Assembly: GCA_015698045.1 (NCBI GenBank)
Contig: BLAL01000244.1
Span: 434,001-498,000, forward strand
Length of the DNA stretch: 64,000 bases
Direction of reading: 5' to 3'
Origin: Rhizophagus clarus
Lineage: Eukaryota; Glomeromycota; Glomeromycetes; Glomerales; Glomeraceae
Both the position numbers and the translations under genes were made by a program. The stretch's first letter is position 1. Every line of letters begins with the position of its first letter. The notes under the pieces are model-generated. The model ran no database searches. It was given only the letters and a program-made list of their open reading frames with translations, and was not told where the DNA came from. Positions 1 to 12,122 of the stretch are shown here, one piece after another.

Positions 1-440
1 TAATGATAAACCAGGTAAAAGATTCTGTAATAACAGATAATGTTTCAAATTCCCAATTAAAAAAGTATTTCCAAATAAGAATAAAATTTAAGTTCACCAA
101 AAAAAAAAGTTCTTTGTTTGATTTCATCTAGACTCTGTACTTGAAAGGTGGTACAGGATCGGGGCCATCAAACCGGCATAGATGGAGAGTAATACAGTTT
201 GCCTAATAGCATGTACGCAGACACAGTAAACATATTTTCAGTATGCCAAGGAATTTTCAAGAATATTTTATTTACGCAATTTTTTTTCAAACTATATTGT
301 AAACAATAATTGAGTATTTATATTACTAACTGCTAATTTCTGTCATAATAGATCTAAGATATTTTGATAATAAAACCTACAGTACAATAAACCTATTAAT
401 ATATATATAATTTGTTAATTTATTTTATCAAATTAAAAAA
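1..440. other. AT-rich sequence with no recognised gene
   Basis: No open frame of useful length and no family I recognise. A less AT-rich patch around 130-200 resembles nothing known to me. The segment runs directly into a kinase N-terminal relic at 441. Confidence 0.5.
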
Positions 441-521
441 TGTAAATCTCTAAGTGAGGTTAGATGGGGTAAAGATTGTGAAATTAATGCTCTTAAAGAA
501 AATATTAAATCTTTATATTAA
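441..521 (+). pseudogene. Relic of kinase-family N-terminal module
   Basis: Reads C-K-S-L-S-E-V-R-W-G-K-D-C-E-I-N-A-L-K-E-N and then stops. It aligns by eye with the cysteine-pair module of the kinase at 50957-52343 (WCKDCEINALKDNFRNW). The first CxxC is lost and the second is partly lost (WGKDC for WCKDC). No kinase domain follows in frame. This is a short fragment of the family and cannot be functional. Confidence 0.55.
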
Positions 522-1049
522 ACAATTGTTTGAAAATATGAATGTTTTTGGTGTCCATCGATAAAAAGCCAAAGCAAATTTAATTGGTCAATCTGTAATC
601 ATGTGGTCGCCTATCACTGCAGAAGATTTCCTTCAAAGATTTCGAGAGCAATATAAGAACACAAACACATATACCTTTTAGACAGTGTAAGCTTACTTCC
701 ATAATACAACTGATACATGTATATATAGATCAAGTCTGAGTGGTTCACTTTCAACAAATAAATTTTTTCTAATTTCATCAATTCCTCCAATCCTGTGCAT
801 ATCTCCGATCTTAAACTTAAGAATTAAGATCATGATCATGTATTACTACTCAATGTCTCAACCTATTGAGGAAGTATACGAACTGTTAATGAAGTTGATG
901 ATGAAGAAAAATGAACTCCTTTAAAATGATGATAATTGCTTTAGGTTATAAACTTGTTAAATTCCTTTAGAGTAACATTTATAGGACTACGCATGCGTCT
1001 TAATCTATACTGAATTGTGTAAGCGTGGCCCGATCTTCTTTCGTATTTC
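522..1049. other. Gene-poor sequence, possible further relics
   Basis: Short coding-like stretches occur, for example an I-T-A-E-D-F-L-Q-R-F-R-E segment near 615-650 and Q-P-I-E-E-V-Y-E-L-L near 857-887, but none extends. They may be exon relics of unknown genes. Nothing firmer can be said. Confidence 0.3.
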
Positions 1050-1215
1050 ATATTTTCACGAGACGGATTTAATTGTTCAAAATAAACATGCTCCAAGATA
1101 TCTACACTTTCAATCGCGTGTTGCAGTTGCAGTGTGTGTTTAACAATTGTTATAACTTTAAAATTTACTTTAAGGGTATTAATTTCAAAATCTTCACACC
1201 ATCTAACGTCGCTTA
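1050..1215 (-). pseudogene. Second relic of kinase-family N-terminal module
   Basis: Read on the minus strand, the segment gives R-W-C-E-D-F-E-I-N-T-L-K-V-N-F-K and then V-K-H-T-L-Q-L-Q-H-A-I-E-S-V-D-I-L-E-H-V-Y-F. This tracks the first roughly 60 residues after the cysteine module of the kinase at 50957-52343 (KHTQLHANESVDYLEYVNFDQF). The second cysteine of the CxxC pair has become Phe, and no glycine loop or catalytic domain follows. With the relic at 441-521, it shows the left edge carries decayed members of the same family. Confidence 0.55.
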
Positions 1216-4068
1216 TCGATTCCTTATTGATGTGTGTCTTGTTTTTGAGCTCTGAATATCTTATTCTAAATCAACGTGATTTAGATTAATCGTTATCGTA
1301 GCATATTTATTGACTAAGTACTAAAGATTATTCAAAAAAAATTCCCATTAGATAAACGCGAGGCGCAGTAATTTTAAAAACCGAAATAAAAACAAACCTA
1401 GCGTCAACGATTTAATATTTTATCTTTTCACGTGTTGGAGTTCCTTATAATTCAAAGGTCCTCTAGAACAGAGTAATTTAAACATGGCACATTGAACAAA
1501 AATTACAAAATTATTTTGTTATCGTATCAAACATAAAGTGGGTAAATGAATGAAATACGAATGAAATAATCTTGAAAAATGTGTTTTTTTTTTTTTTATG
1601 GAGAAAGAAGATTGGAATAACAGGTCAAACAGTTTAAATTTTAACCTTATGGTATTTATAATTTTTTTTGGAACCCTTTTTTTTTCTTTCTTTTTTTTAC
1701 ACACTTTTATTGTCACACGTAATGATCTCATTAATATATCAAATTAAATAAGAATCGAATCCATTTTAAAGCTGGAACCTATAACAATCATGCATTAGAT
1801 ATAAATACTGATATCGCTTTATTATTTATTTTGCTGATTTTCGTAATACATTCTGTTTTTTTCTTTTTACATTTAGAATAAAACTAAATCAGATAAAAAG
1901 AACTTGAGAAAATTCGAACAAAAAATGTTTTGTTTATTTATTTGAACGACATTAAATTAATAATAAGCTTATTCCAAATTCTGATATTACATTTAAATAT
2001 TTATTATAAAAGTATGTGTACTGTATAGTTAATATTGTTATGAAATTAATATTGTTATGAAAAAATGTCACTAAAGATTGTATGTCGAAATGCTTCCATT
2101 TTTCGTAATGCAGAAAGTTTGCCCAATACCGAACGCATACAGGATAGAAGCCAGGTAGTTGGTAATCAAGTGAGACTAATATCGCGTTATTGCTTGCTCA
2201 TTCGGCAGTCGAAAGGCTGAGAAAATTTAACGCCGAGCGGTGATTCCCGTTACCGCGAAAAAAAAAAAAAAAAAAAAAAAATAAACAAACACTTTTTTTT
2301 TCTCTTTTGTAATAAAGAAGGTTCGATTGATTATACTTAAATTTAAAAGACATAAATCAGACAAATTCATCCCCTACAATAAAAAATGTATCGTCATATT
2401 CGGAGGAACGGAAACGGTTTTTTTTTCTATACAGAGTTTGCCGGGCCGATCGACAAAATGATCGGCTATCCCATGTCCCATGACTACCATGCATTAATTA
2501 TCACTCCTTAATTGACACATACATATGTAATAAACTTTCTTTGAAAAAATTGACAGGCGTCAAAAGATTTTGAAATGACTAAATTTGACCTGGCTTTTCA
2601 TATATTTATTTTAAAAAAGAAATTGTTAATAAAATTAATATAATATTCATAAAAAAGTTGGGATTTTTATCATTTTACTTGTGAAATCGTAATTGAATTC
2701 CATATGGAAATGAACTTTCTTTTTTTTATTCATTTACATTCCCGGATAAACCCGGATGGCCCCGATTGTTAATAAACAAAAAATCAACGCTGATGCTAAA
2801 AAAAAGAAGGTTTAGATTTTCAAACATAAAAGAAATTATTTCACCATGCATACAATAGTTATCTACTATGCATATAATTGCGTCACTTGAATAAACTTAA
2901 AACCTATTAACTTTTTCCACACAATATGCGAAATCCAATAATCGAACAATTTTTGTGTTCCATTCTTCCATTTCTGGTCGATCGGCATAATTCTTTGATA
3001 CTGTAATACTGTAAAACAAAAATCGCGTATTATCTTCAGTTCAAGCGTTAAGAAATAATATTAACTCTAATGTCAAGCTGCTATTTTATCTAGCTTTGTA
3101 ATATAATCTTAGAAAAAAAATGTGATATTACTTACCCTTGAAAATTTAAAAAGATATGTTTCATTTGATTCTAATCAAAGTAGAATGGTCATATTGATGT
3201 TATACTGCTGTTTCATTGTTTGTTATAAATATTTTTTTTTTTTTAATTCTTTCAATTTATTTAGATATACTTTATGATCATTAAGATCATTCCTATCTTT
3301 TATGAAATAGTTAAAATTTTGCAAACTTGAGAACTTTCTAAATTAAATATTATATATAACGCTGATTTTTGCTGATAAATTTAATTTATAATTTTTATAC
3401 GTATAGGAGGAATAGGCCAGGATTGGAATAGTGATAGGGACCGGATCAGGTCAATTCATCCCGAACTTCTGAATATATGACTAGATTTGTAGTGCAGGCC
3501 AGATTTATGTTTTACCTGGTAGCTAACTAATTTCACTCGTGATTTTTCGGCCGGAATTACGGAATTAACCATGTGACAAATAATAGGAAAAAATTGTCAG
3601 TAAAAAATGAAAAATAAAAGAATATAACACAAATAATATAAAATTATCTATTATAGAATATTTATAGTATTATATTACTATTATAATTTACTATAATATT
3701 ATATATGTATAACTATTCTTCATATTATAGTATTTAACATTATAGATTTATAGTGATATAATTTACGCATTTTTTATTTATTACTTATACAGTATAACAA
3801 TCTAGTTAAACTGATACTATTAATGTGATAATATTCATATTATAGTATTTAATGCTGCAGCATATATTCACTTATATTATCTTATTTTCAATATTTATAA
3901 TATAAAATAATGAAATTTCAATTTAAATTATAATTTTTATAAAAATATATACTATAGTAGTACTATAATCTATAGTATTAAATATTAGTATTATACTAGT
4001 AAATACCCGTTGCCTATGTCAAAGTTTGCCATATAAAGATTTGTCATAATAATTAATAATATTTAATA
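1216..4068. other. Long intergenic AT-rich region
   Basis: No gene recognised. It contains several A or T homopolymers. A more GC-rich patch of about 150 bp at 2110-2260 ends in a run of about 24 A and is followed by a GGTTCGATTGA box near 2320 that weakly recalls a Pol III B box. From about 3600 to 4000 the sequence becomes TATA-like low complexity. The short open frames here are composed of homopolymer codons and look random. Confidence 0.5.
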
Positions 4069-4250
4069 TAATAACCTAATCCTAACCCTAATCCTAATTC
4101 CTAACCCTAATTCCTAATCCCTAATCCTAATCCCTAACCCTAATCCTAATTCCTAACCCTAACCCTAATTCTAATTAACCCTAACTCTAACCCTAATCCT
4201 AATCCTAACTCTAACTCTTAATCCTAACCCTAATCCTAACCCTAACTAAT
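4069..4250. repeat. Interstitial telomere-like repeats (CCCTAA variants)
   Basis: About 180 bp of degenerate CCTAACCCTAATCCTAA units with frequent CCTAAT, TTCCTAA and CTCTAA variants. The exact CCCTAA hexamer recurs many times. The tract sits inside ordinary AT-rich sequence, not at a chromosome end. It could be a healed break, a telomere-repair insertion or a diverged minisatellite. Confidence 0.75.
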
Positions 4251-4278
4251 AATTCTTCTAACTTTAATTTTAAACTTA

Positions 4279-4416
4279 CCATATAGTTCCAAAATTAAAC
4301 AACTATTTTTTGTACTTAATTCTGGCCAAAGTGATCATAACTCTGGTTAAAATCACCATAATGCAAGCCAAGATTGCTTATTTTCAGGAGGGTTATTTAA
4401 ATTTGGAACTATATGG
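4279..4416. mobile_element. 138-bp TA-flanked MITE
   Basis: Terminal inverted repeats begin CCATATAGTTCCAAA and end TTTGGAACTATATGG. They are flanked on both sides by TA (4277-4278 and 4417-4418), as expected for a Tc1/mariner/pogo-type non-autonomous element. The interior has a TGGCCAAAGTGATCAT-type motif that recurs elsewhere in the window. No coding capacity. Confidence 0.75.
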
Positions 4417-6319
4417 TAAATATCCTTATACATATTATGCATTATATGATTTTGGCCAAAATTAATATAAATGCTGGCTGGAATTAAATGATCTGCATAT
4501 TAATTTCCTTTTTTAGAATATTCATAAATCCAAATTCTCTAATTTTTGTGAAAAGCAAATTTTCCTTTTTTGGATTTTATGTAATATAAAATTTCCTTTT
4601 TAAAATACAAAAAATCCAATTTTTGTAAGTAAAATTGTCTTTTTTTTGGATTTATATAATGTTATTCAATATTCAGGCCAATAAAATTAAGGTTATACAA
4701 TTCAAATATTTATTTAAACAGGTAGTCCAAATATAACACTACGTGACAACAATATTTTTAATATATTAGATTAGTAATATTATAAATTTATATAGCCTGG
4801 TGCAAAAAGATTTGCACCTTAAATAAATATAGCATTAATATAAAAATTTTATTATGTAAAAAAAAAATTTTTTTTTGTTTGTATATTATTAGTATATATT
4901 GAGAAAGATATGATGTAAATATTAAATTAAATTATATGACTGTCATTAGAATTACTATAAACATCAAATTTTTATCAATTAATTGTATACTTTTATTAAA
5001 TCTAAAATATCTCTTTATTATATTTAAATACTTTTCTCCAAAACCTAATAATAATTTTTGAAGTAAATTTTTTTTAAATAAATCCAGAAATATATTTTTA
5101 ATAGATAAGAAGTTTAGATATAAACCTAAATATATAATTTTATCCTTCACAATTAATTGAAAATCTTCAATAAATTAGAGCTTATAATAGTAGCAAAGGT
5201 AAAATTAACTTTGCAAAAAAGCTTCTATTTTAAAAAATTGTATCTTTTTTAAATAAGAAAATATTATAAGATATAGTAAAAAAAAACTTCTTAGTTATTT
5301 ATTATACTTAAAATTTTTATATATAAAAATTATAGAATATTTTCATCAAATTGCAAGATTGAATAAAAGCTTTATGCAACTTAAAAGTATTATCATTATG
5401 GCTATACCAATTTAACATCATACTTTCAAGTATACTCTCAATTATGTTCAATATCTCAGCAATCTATTTGCATAATATAATCTTCTGATAACTTTTTTAT
5501 ATGAAGCTAAACCCCCCAAAAAATAATTGCAAGCATTTATTTTTATTGATTTTTTTTATCATCAGTTTAATGGTATATTATTTCATTTTACAAAAGAACT
5601 ATATGTAGTAAGATAAAAAAATTTAATAAAAAATATTTATTTAAAGATAGATTAATATATATTTTTTTTAGCTTATCTTATTTTAATTATGTGGCATATT
5701 TCTTAATGTAAATTTCTTTCTTTTTAAATGAAGTACAAGTTTTTTTGCACTGAATCATAATATGTAATAAAAAAATTAACATTCAAAAAATAATTATTTT
5801 TATATAATAAATATTAAAATGCTTTAATTTTTTGCATTTTACATACAGTCATCCCTCTTTATAGCAAATCTTGATATAATGAAGAATACTATATAACAAA
5901 TTATTAATGTAAAACAGATATTAACATATAAAAAAACTCTTGATTCACCAAATTTTATTAATTATGTACTGTATACCATTATACGAAATAAAGTTACAAA
6001 ACAGCATATATAAAAATGATCCTTTTTATAACAAATTTTTTTTATAACAAATTTTTTTCCAGTAAAACGAAGATTACTAATATACCAACAGTCCTATGAT
6101 TATTTAATAAAAGGATAATTTTTTTTTAAATATATAATATATGAAAGATACAAAATGCTTTTATAAAGATATTTAACAAATTGTTTTAATAATGTCAAAA
6201 TATTAAATTTTATCATTAATTTCATTAGTTTTGCATTTGCGCATCAGAGTTAACTTCATCTAGCATCTCTATAAAAATAAAAGTAGGAAGTTTTTTAAAG
6301 AAAATAATAATAACACCTT
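4417..6319. other. AT-rich intergenic region with a possible pogo-type end
   Basis: No gene recognised. At 5846, TA is followed by CAGTCATCCCTCTTTATAGC. This resembles the CAGT...CCCT..TATA start of Tigger/pogo inverted repeats, but I could not find the matching right end. Short TTATAACAAATTT direct repeats lie at 6030-6060. The rest is low-complexity A/T. Confidence 0.4.
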
Positions 6320-6950
6320 TTTCAGTCTTCTCTTATTTTAATTCTAAAAGTCCAGTCATATTTTTTATCTAGCAATACTACAAAAAGAAAAAAAAAAATT
6401 AAATAATTTAATTAATTAGAAATAATGACAAAAAACACCTTCTTAACCCTTTTTTACCTTAATTTTAAAAGTCTGATTATACTTTTTATCTGGCAATACT
6501 ACAAAAAAAAAAAAAAAAATTAAATAACTTAATTAAAAATAATGATAAAAGATACTTCTGTCAGCCTTTTTTACCTTAATTTCAAAAGTTTATCATATTT
6601 TTCATCTGGCAATACTACAAAAAGAAAAAAAATAAATAATTAGAAAACTAACGAAAAATACTTTTCCAACTCTTCTTTACCTTAATTCTAAAAGTCCAGT
6701 CATGCTTTTTGTCTGGCAATACTATAAAAAAAAATTAAATAATTAGAAATAATAATGAAAAATATTTTTATTAACCTTCCTTACCTTAATTCTATAAGTC
6801 TAATTATGTTTTTTATCTAGTAACACTATAAAAAAGAAAAAAAGTAAATAATTAGAAAAAATATTAAAAAATAACTCTTTTAAACCCTTCTTATTACCTT
6901 AATTCCAAAAGTCCAGTCATGTTTTTTGTTCAGCAAGACAGCAACATTAT
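6320..6950 (-). repeat. Exon-like tandem array, family 1 (minus strand, 6 copies)
   Basis: Six units of roughly 85-120 bp. On the minus strand a clean unit reads polypyrimidine-GTAG, then a 41-nt core (6458-6498 and 6681-6721 are clear), then GTAAA. Copy 6681-6721 translates LPDKKHDWTFRIK in the frame that starts at the third core base. The core is the same as that of the array at 25312-26804 but richer in A and T. At least one copy has lost its donor (copy near 6331-6370) and another has a stop in the core (6785-6825). It looks like an older, decayed relative. No transcript evidence is available. Confidence 0.6.
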
Positions 6951-8050
6951 AAAAAAATAAAATTTTTTTTTAAATCAGATATTCAGATTATCTAATAGAT
7001 TGATAAGTTACATAACCATATCTTTATATCAAATAATTCATTATACTATACTAAATAATTTATTATAGTGTTAATAAATTTTTTATAATAAAGATCTGAT
7101 CAGCTTGAACACTTACTTTATTATATTAAAGTATACCTGTAATTTTATTTATTTTACTATTCTATTAAAAATATTCACATATAAAAAGATTTATTTATTT
7201 GCATTTTACTTTTTAATATTACTTTATAAATATATATTATATAAATAAATCTGATTAAATTATTTTTAATATTAATCTAATAATATTATTTAATAAAGAA
7301 AAATATACTAGGGAACGGGAACCGTTATTAAGTCTGGAGCTTATTTATTATTACACATCAGTAAGTCAGAAAAATATATTGTAAGGATATGCATTGCCTG
7401 CATATACAATTGTAACAATCGTTATACATTCTGTTAAGTTTTAGGCAAGCGTATAATGTGTTAAATATTGAAAAATATGCAGATTTATGTTATTTTATAT
7501 ATAAAACAACATACAGTAAAATAATGATAGTTTAAAAACACATACAGTATATAAAATGTTATTTAATATTAAACAATACATATCATATATTAGTTAACAT
7601 GCATATTATCATATATTAGTTTTTTTTATTAACAAGAATCAAATGTGCAAAAAAATTATTGTATATTAGTTAACTTGTATAAAAATGCATATTTTGATAT
7701 TAAACAATACACCATGTAACACCACACTACAAAATGCATTATACTAAAGTATTATAATGTTAAAAAATAATAAATTGTTTTGGTCTCTAACCAATAATTT
7801 CACGCTTTCTTGTTTTTCCCTCTCTTCATCCGTTCCTTTTTTTCCCTTTTGCTTTTTTCATAAATTGTTTTTTTTTATTTCTATATCATAATTTTTATCC
7901 TTCAGTCCCTTTTTACAAAGTTTTGTATTCAATTCTGATATTTTTCAGCAACACAAATCAAGACCTATGAAGAAAAAGTAAATAAAGAAACATTAGTAAA
8001 CGCTTCTCAATTAACCAAAATAAAAGATCAGTTTTGTAACAAAAGTTGAA
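6951..8050. other. AT-rich region without recognised gene
   Basis: Low-complexity A/T with short direct repeats, for example CATATATTAGTTAAC-type motifs at 7580-7680. From about 7900 the composition grades into the exon-like array that follows. No open frame with family resemblance. Confidence 0.45.
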
Positions 8051-10090
8051 AAACTTACTGTTTTTATTTTCCCCATTCAACCAAAAGACGAAACCTATAA
8101 AAGAAAGAAATAAAGAAACATCAATAACGTTTCTAGTTTAAAAAAAACAATGTAAATAAAATTAAAGTTTTGCGAAACTTACCATTTCCAATACCCCAAA
8201 ACCAAACCCTAAAAAAAACAACAAAACTTTAGTAAACATTTTGCTAACAAATAATAGCTTGAAGAAAGAATCCATCACGCATCTAGAGATTTAAAAAACT
8301 AGTCCCAAAAAAATAGAAATGTAAATAAAAGATTTATTAAATACAAGATTTAAGATAAGAAAACCTACCAAAGTTCAACACATACATCCTAAAATCCAAA
8401 GAATGGCCGCCTGAAAAAAAAAATAACAAAACATAAATAAAGTTTCATTAAAAGATAAATAAAAGAGTTACATCAAAACTACTTAAAACTCACCAAATCC
8501 ACACTTCAGGTCCATCTAAACGCTAAGTTCTGAGTAATTAAACGTTCTAACCTGTCTAAAGAAAAGAGAGAGAACAAAATGTTAGAAAACATTTTGTTAA
8601 AAGGAATATATTTAAAGTAATCAATGCCTACCAAAGTTCAACAACCAAATTTAGCTAAAAAAAAATCCATTTTCTTATCAATTCCCACGTGTACAAAAAT
8701 CCTAAAGTACTGGTTATCTGCAGAGAGAAAAGAACGAAATAATTAGTAATTGTTTCGTTAAAAGAACTATTCAAAGAAAAACTCCCACCTTCACCAATTC
8801 CCATGTCTAAATGTCCTGAAGTACTGGACATCTAAAAAAAAGAATAAATGGAATGTTAGTGATCATTTCATTAAGACAATATTAAAAAAAGTTTATTGAT
8901 TAAAACTAAGGTGGGTTCGTCCACAGTTTCATCTTGAACTAGTGATGCTGGAACGCGTTCTGCAAATGGATCTAGATTTCACAAATAGTAACAGATTAAT
9001 TCTGGTCTTCTAAAAAAAAATATAACAAAATGTAAGTAAAGTTTTGTTATAGAAACATTTCGAACCCTTCTTACCTAATTTTGTATTCTTATCCGTAAAA
9101 AAAGCAGTTTAAAAAAAAGGTGAGCATTGGTAAATGTTTCGGTAAAGATTAATTCAAAAAAAGAACCTTTACCAATACTTACATCCAAACTCCAAGGGCG
9201 TTCAAGCTGAAGGAATTGTCTAAAAAGAGATAAAAAACAAAATATTAATACACGTTTTGCCAAGTGGTTCAAAATATTTTAATACAATACCTGATCTTGA
9301 ACAACATCTAGGTGAACATGATGGTAATTTCCATGATCGTTTAAAAAAAAAAGATAGAATAAAACATTAGAAATGTTTCGTTAAAATAGGTTATTGAAAG
9401 AAAAATCTACCAAAAACCCACACTTAGAGATCTGAAGTGTTAGCCTCTAAAAAAAAGAAAAAAAAATAAAACATTAGTATGGTTACATTAAAAAAAAAGT
9501 TAAAAAAAAAAGTTGAATCTAGTAAAAAAGGCTGGTACTTCACTGAAATTCCACATATCGTCTAAAAAAATGGAAGAAAATGAAATGTCAATAAACGTTT
9601 CATTAAAATAAATTAAAAAAACTTCTACAGCTTCCATACCAAAATCTTGCGCGTCCAAATACTCCAAAGAATCGAGTGGCTGTACTTTCATATATACTCA
9701 CGAAACCTAGCTGCTTAAAAAAAAGAGTAACTTTTTGTTAAAATTAATTGAAAGTAATAACTAATAAGAAACCTCCCCAAACTTCTGACGCATTATCCAA
9801 GTACTGAAGAACTGGCTGTCCGCAAAAAAGAATAAATGATGAAATTTTAGTATTCGTTTTGTTAAAATATTAAAAAAATTTATTTCTCACTCTATTAATT
9901 TTTCTAAACTTTTCACGGTCAACCGAAATTTCACACGTTTAAAATTCAAAGAACTGGTTTCCTAAAAAATTAAGTATTTTTATAAAAAGAAAAAAAATGT
10001 TTTATTATAAACGTTTCTTAAATAAAAAAAATATTTTCTTTCTCTTTACCTTGGATTCGTATCTGGTGTTTTTTAAAAAAAGCACTCCGT
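8051..10090 (-). repeat. Heterogeneous exon-like array, family 3 (minus strand)
   Basis: About twenty units of 80-110 bp alternate 25-62 bp of more complex sequence with A-rich spacers. On the minus strand each complex core follows a T-tract ending in AG and is followed by GTAAG, GTAGG, GTGAG or GTGGG. Clear cores are 8059-8094, 8183-8208, 8369-8410 and 8494-8555. Spacers share an AAACATTAGTAAACG-like word. Cores differ from each other more than in family 1 but share patches such as ACTTCAGGACAT and CATGGGAATTG. This may be a decayed gene of many tiny exons or an expanded repeat. Coding frame unknown. Confidence 0.5.
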
Positions 10091-10350
10091 TTAAAAAATT
10101 TTTTTTTTCTTTTTTTTTGCTATTCTGCCGACATTATTAAAAATAAACAAAAAAAATAAACCAGCTACGTAAAATTATTATATCACATGTTTATTAGCCA
10201 TAAGTTGTAATTAAAGAACCAATCATAGATCGACTCAATTTTTAAGTGAGCGGACATCCAGACATTTGTGTCACTATGCGTAGTATTATATAGTCCTTCG
10301 CTTCGCTCTGGACTAATAAAAAGATAAGTATTTTTTTTTGGAAATAACTA

Positions 10351-11267
10351 CCGTATATCACAGGCCACAGTACCCCCTTATGCAGTGTTGTACATTTTTG
10401 ATGTCTACAGTTTTTTTTGGCTGTTCCAGACACATCTGCGCACTGTCTGTACTCTTTTGTAACTTGAAAAACTCTACAAAAATTATATGTATTTATGTGT
10501 AATAGATATTAAAATACTTTTGCTAAGTAACGAAATAGGTTATCATAATAAAATTTTGTAGGGATTATCATTTCTTTTTTGTATAACCTATCCCAGACAT
10601 TGTCCTGTGACAACACTGCCTCTATACATAGTATCCCCTCAAAAAATTTACTAAAATTTTAAAGTACTTGGGTACTTTACATAGAGAATTCCAATTTAAA
10701 GCTTAAAATTTTGTAAAATACCTGGGGTATAATACTAGATTTATATATAATATATATTTCAAATATATAAAAATGCCAGAATAGTTAGTTTCAGCATTTT
10801 TTTTGCATTTTTATATATATAAAAATGCCAGAATAATTAGTTTCAGCATTTTTTTACTTTACATATAAAAAATGTTAGAACAGTCAGTTTCAGCATTTTT
10901 TTTTGCATTTTTATATATATAAAAATGCCAGAACAATCAGTTTCAGCATTTTTTTTTACTTTACATATAAAAAATGCTGGAATAGGCAGTTTTGGCATTT
11001 TTTTTGCATTTTTATATATATAAAAATACCAGAACAATTAGTTTTAGCATTTTTTTTACTTTACATATCAAAATGCTAGAACAGTCAGTTTCAGCATTTC
11101 ACCAATTTAATTAAACCCAAGTATTATATATGGCATATACTCCAGGTATTTAAAAATCCTGTACCCCTCTATGTATAGTATCTACCCATATATAGTACCC
11201 CCCAGGTACAGGCCAAAACCCCTAAAATTTGCAAGATACTTGGGGTACTGTAGCCCATGATATACGA
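10351..11267. mobile_element. 917-bp TIR element with TA target duplication
   Basis: Left end begins CCGTATATCACAGGCCACAG and right end is the complement of TCGTATATCATGGGCTACAG. The 26-bp inverted repeats differ at four positions, all transitions, and TA flanks both sides (10349-10350, 11268-11269). The GTACCCC/GGGGTAC motif just inside both ends and the TA site suggest a pogo-type non-autonomous element. The interior holds no transposase, only a nested tandem array at 10750-11095. A diverged right end of the same family lies at 47786-47830. Confidence 0.8.
10750..11095. repeat. Tandem array inside the 917-bp element
   Basis: Repeated blocks of ATATATAAAAATGCCAGAA, then about 15 bp ending TTTCAGCATTTTTTT, with alternating TGCATTT and ACTTTACATAT linkers. 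About six half-units are visible. Inverted complementarity between AAAAATGC and GCATTTTT means each unit can form a hairpin. Non-coding in appearance. Confidence 0.65.
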
Positions 11268-12122
11268 TAAGTATAACAATAGCTGATCATCATTTGGGTC
11301 TTGTGATTATTTTGTATTATGTATTACTATTATGTATTACTGATTATTTAAATTATTTTTTAGCTATTTTTTAAACTAAATAATATTTTATTTCCTTTCC
11401 TTCACAACCTTTACAACTTATCATTTTTATTTAACCTATTATAATGAATATCAAAATAAATTACAATCAAGAAAATTATTTTAATGATTCTAAAAGTAAA
11501 CTTGAAAGTTCTTACATCACTTTGAACTTGGATATGAAATTTCAGTCTTAGCAAGAATTTGAAGTTTTATTAGATCAATATGCATTACAAGAAGAGTTTA
11601 CTTATAAGAAAACAAGAGTAGAGTATTATTCAAGTAAAGATGAAATAAGAGATTTATCAGCTAAAGAAAAAACCTGTTATATTAAAAGAAAAACATATGA
11701 GTACTATATACACTCTCAGTATCATATATCAAAAAAAGTGGTTAATCTTGAAGATCAATAAAATAAAGAATTTCAACAAATTGATTATCCTTGGCAGGTC
11801 AATATATTAAAGCCCAAAAAATTAAATTCTATTGATATAACCTCTATTGATCATATTCATAACTATAATATGAATCTATTAATTAGAGAAATAATGTTTG
11901 ATGATGTTGAACTTTATATAAAATATGGAACAACTAGTGCAAAATCAATATTTTCATTATTACTTGCAAAGTTTTTTAATAATCTAATTTGTAAAAAGAT
12001 TTATATAATGCTATACAAAAGTTTAAAATAAGACAAAAGAACATTATTAAAAATAATGTTTTACATTATTTTCATTATAAAAAATAGCAAAATTCTAATT
12101 AGTTTTTTTGAATTTCAGTTAT

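Noticed and set aside
2110-2330. Possible tRNA or tRNA-derived SINE next to a poly(A) run
   Set aside because: A B-box-like word is present but no A box, cloverleaf or target duplication could be drawn.
4932-5150. 72-codon Lys/Leu/Phe frame
   Set aside because: AT-composition frame without start context, domain or neighbours.
10242-10433. 63-codon minus-strand frame with Cys/His pairs
   Set aside because: Crosses the TIR and target site of the 917-bp element, so it cannot be a native gene.
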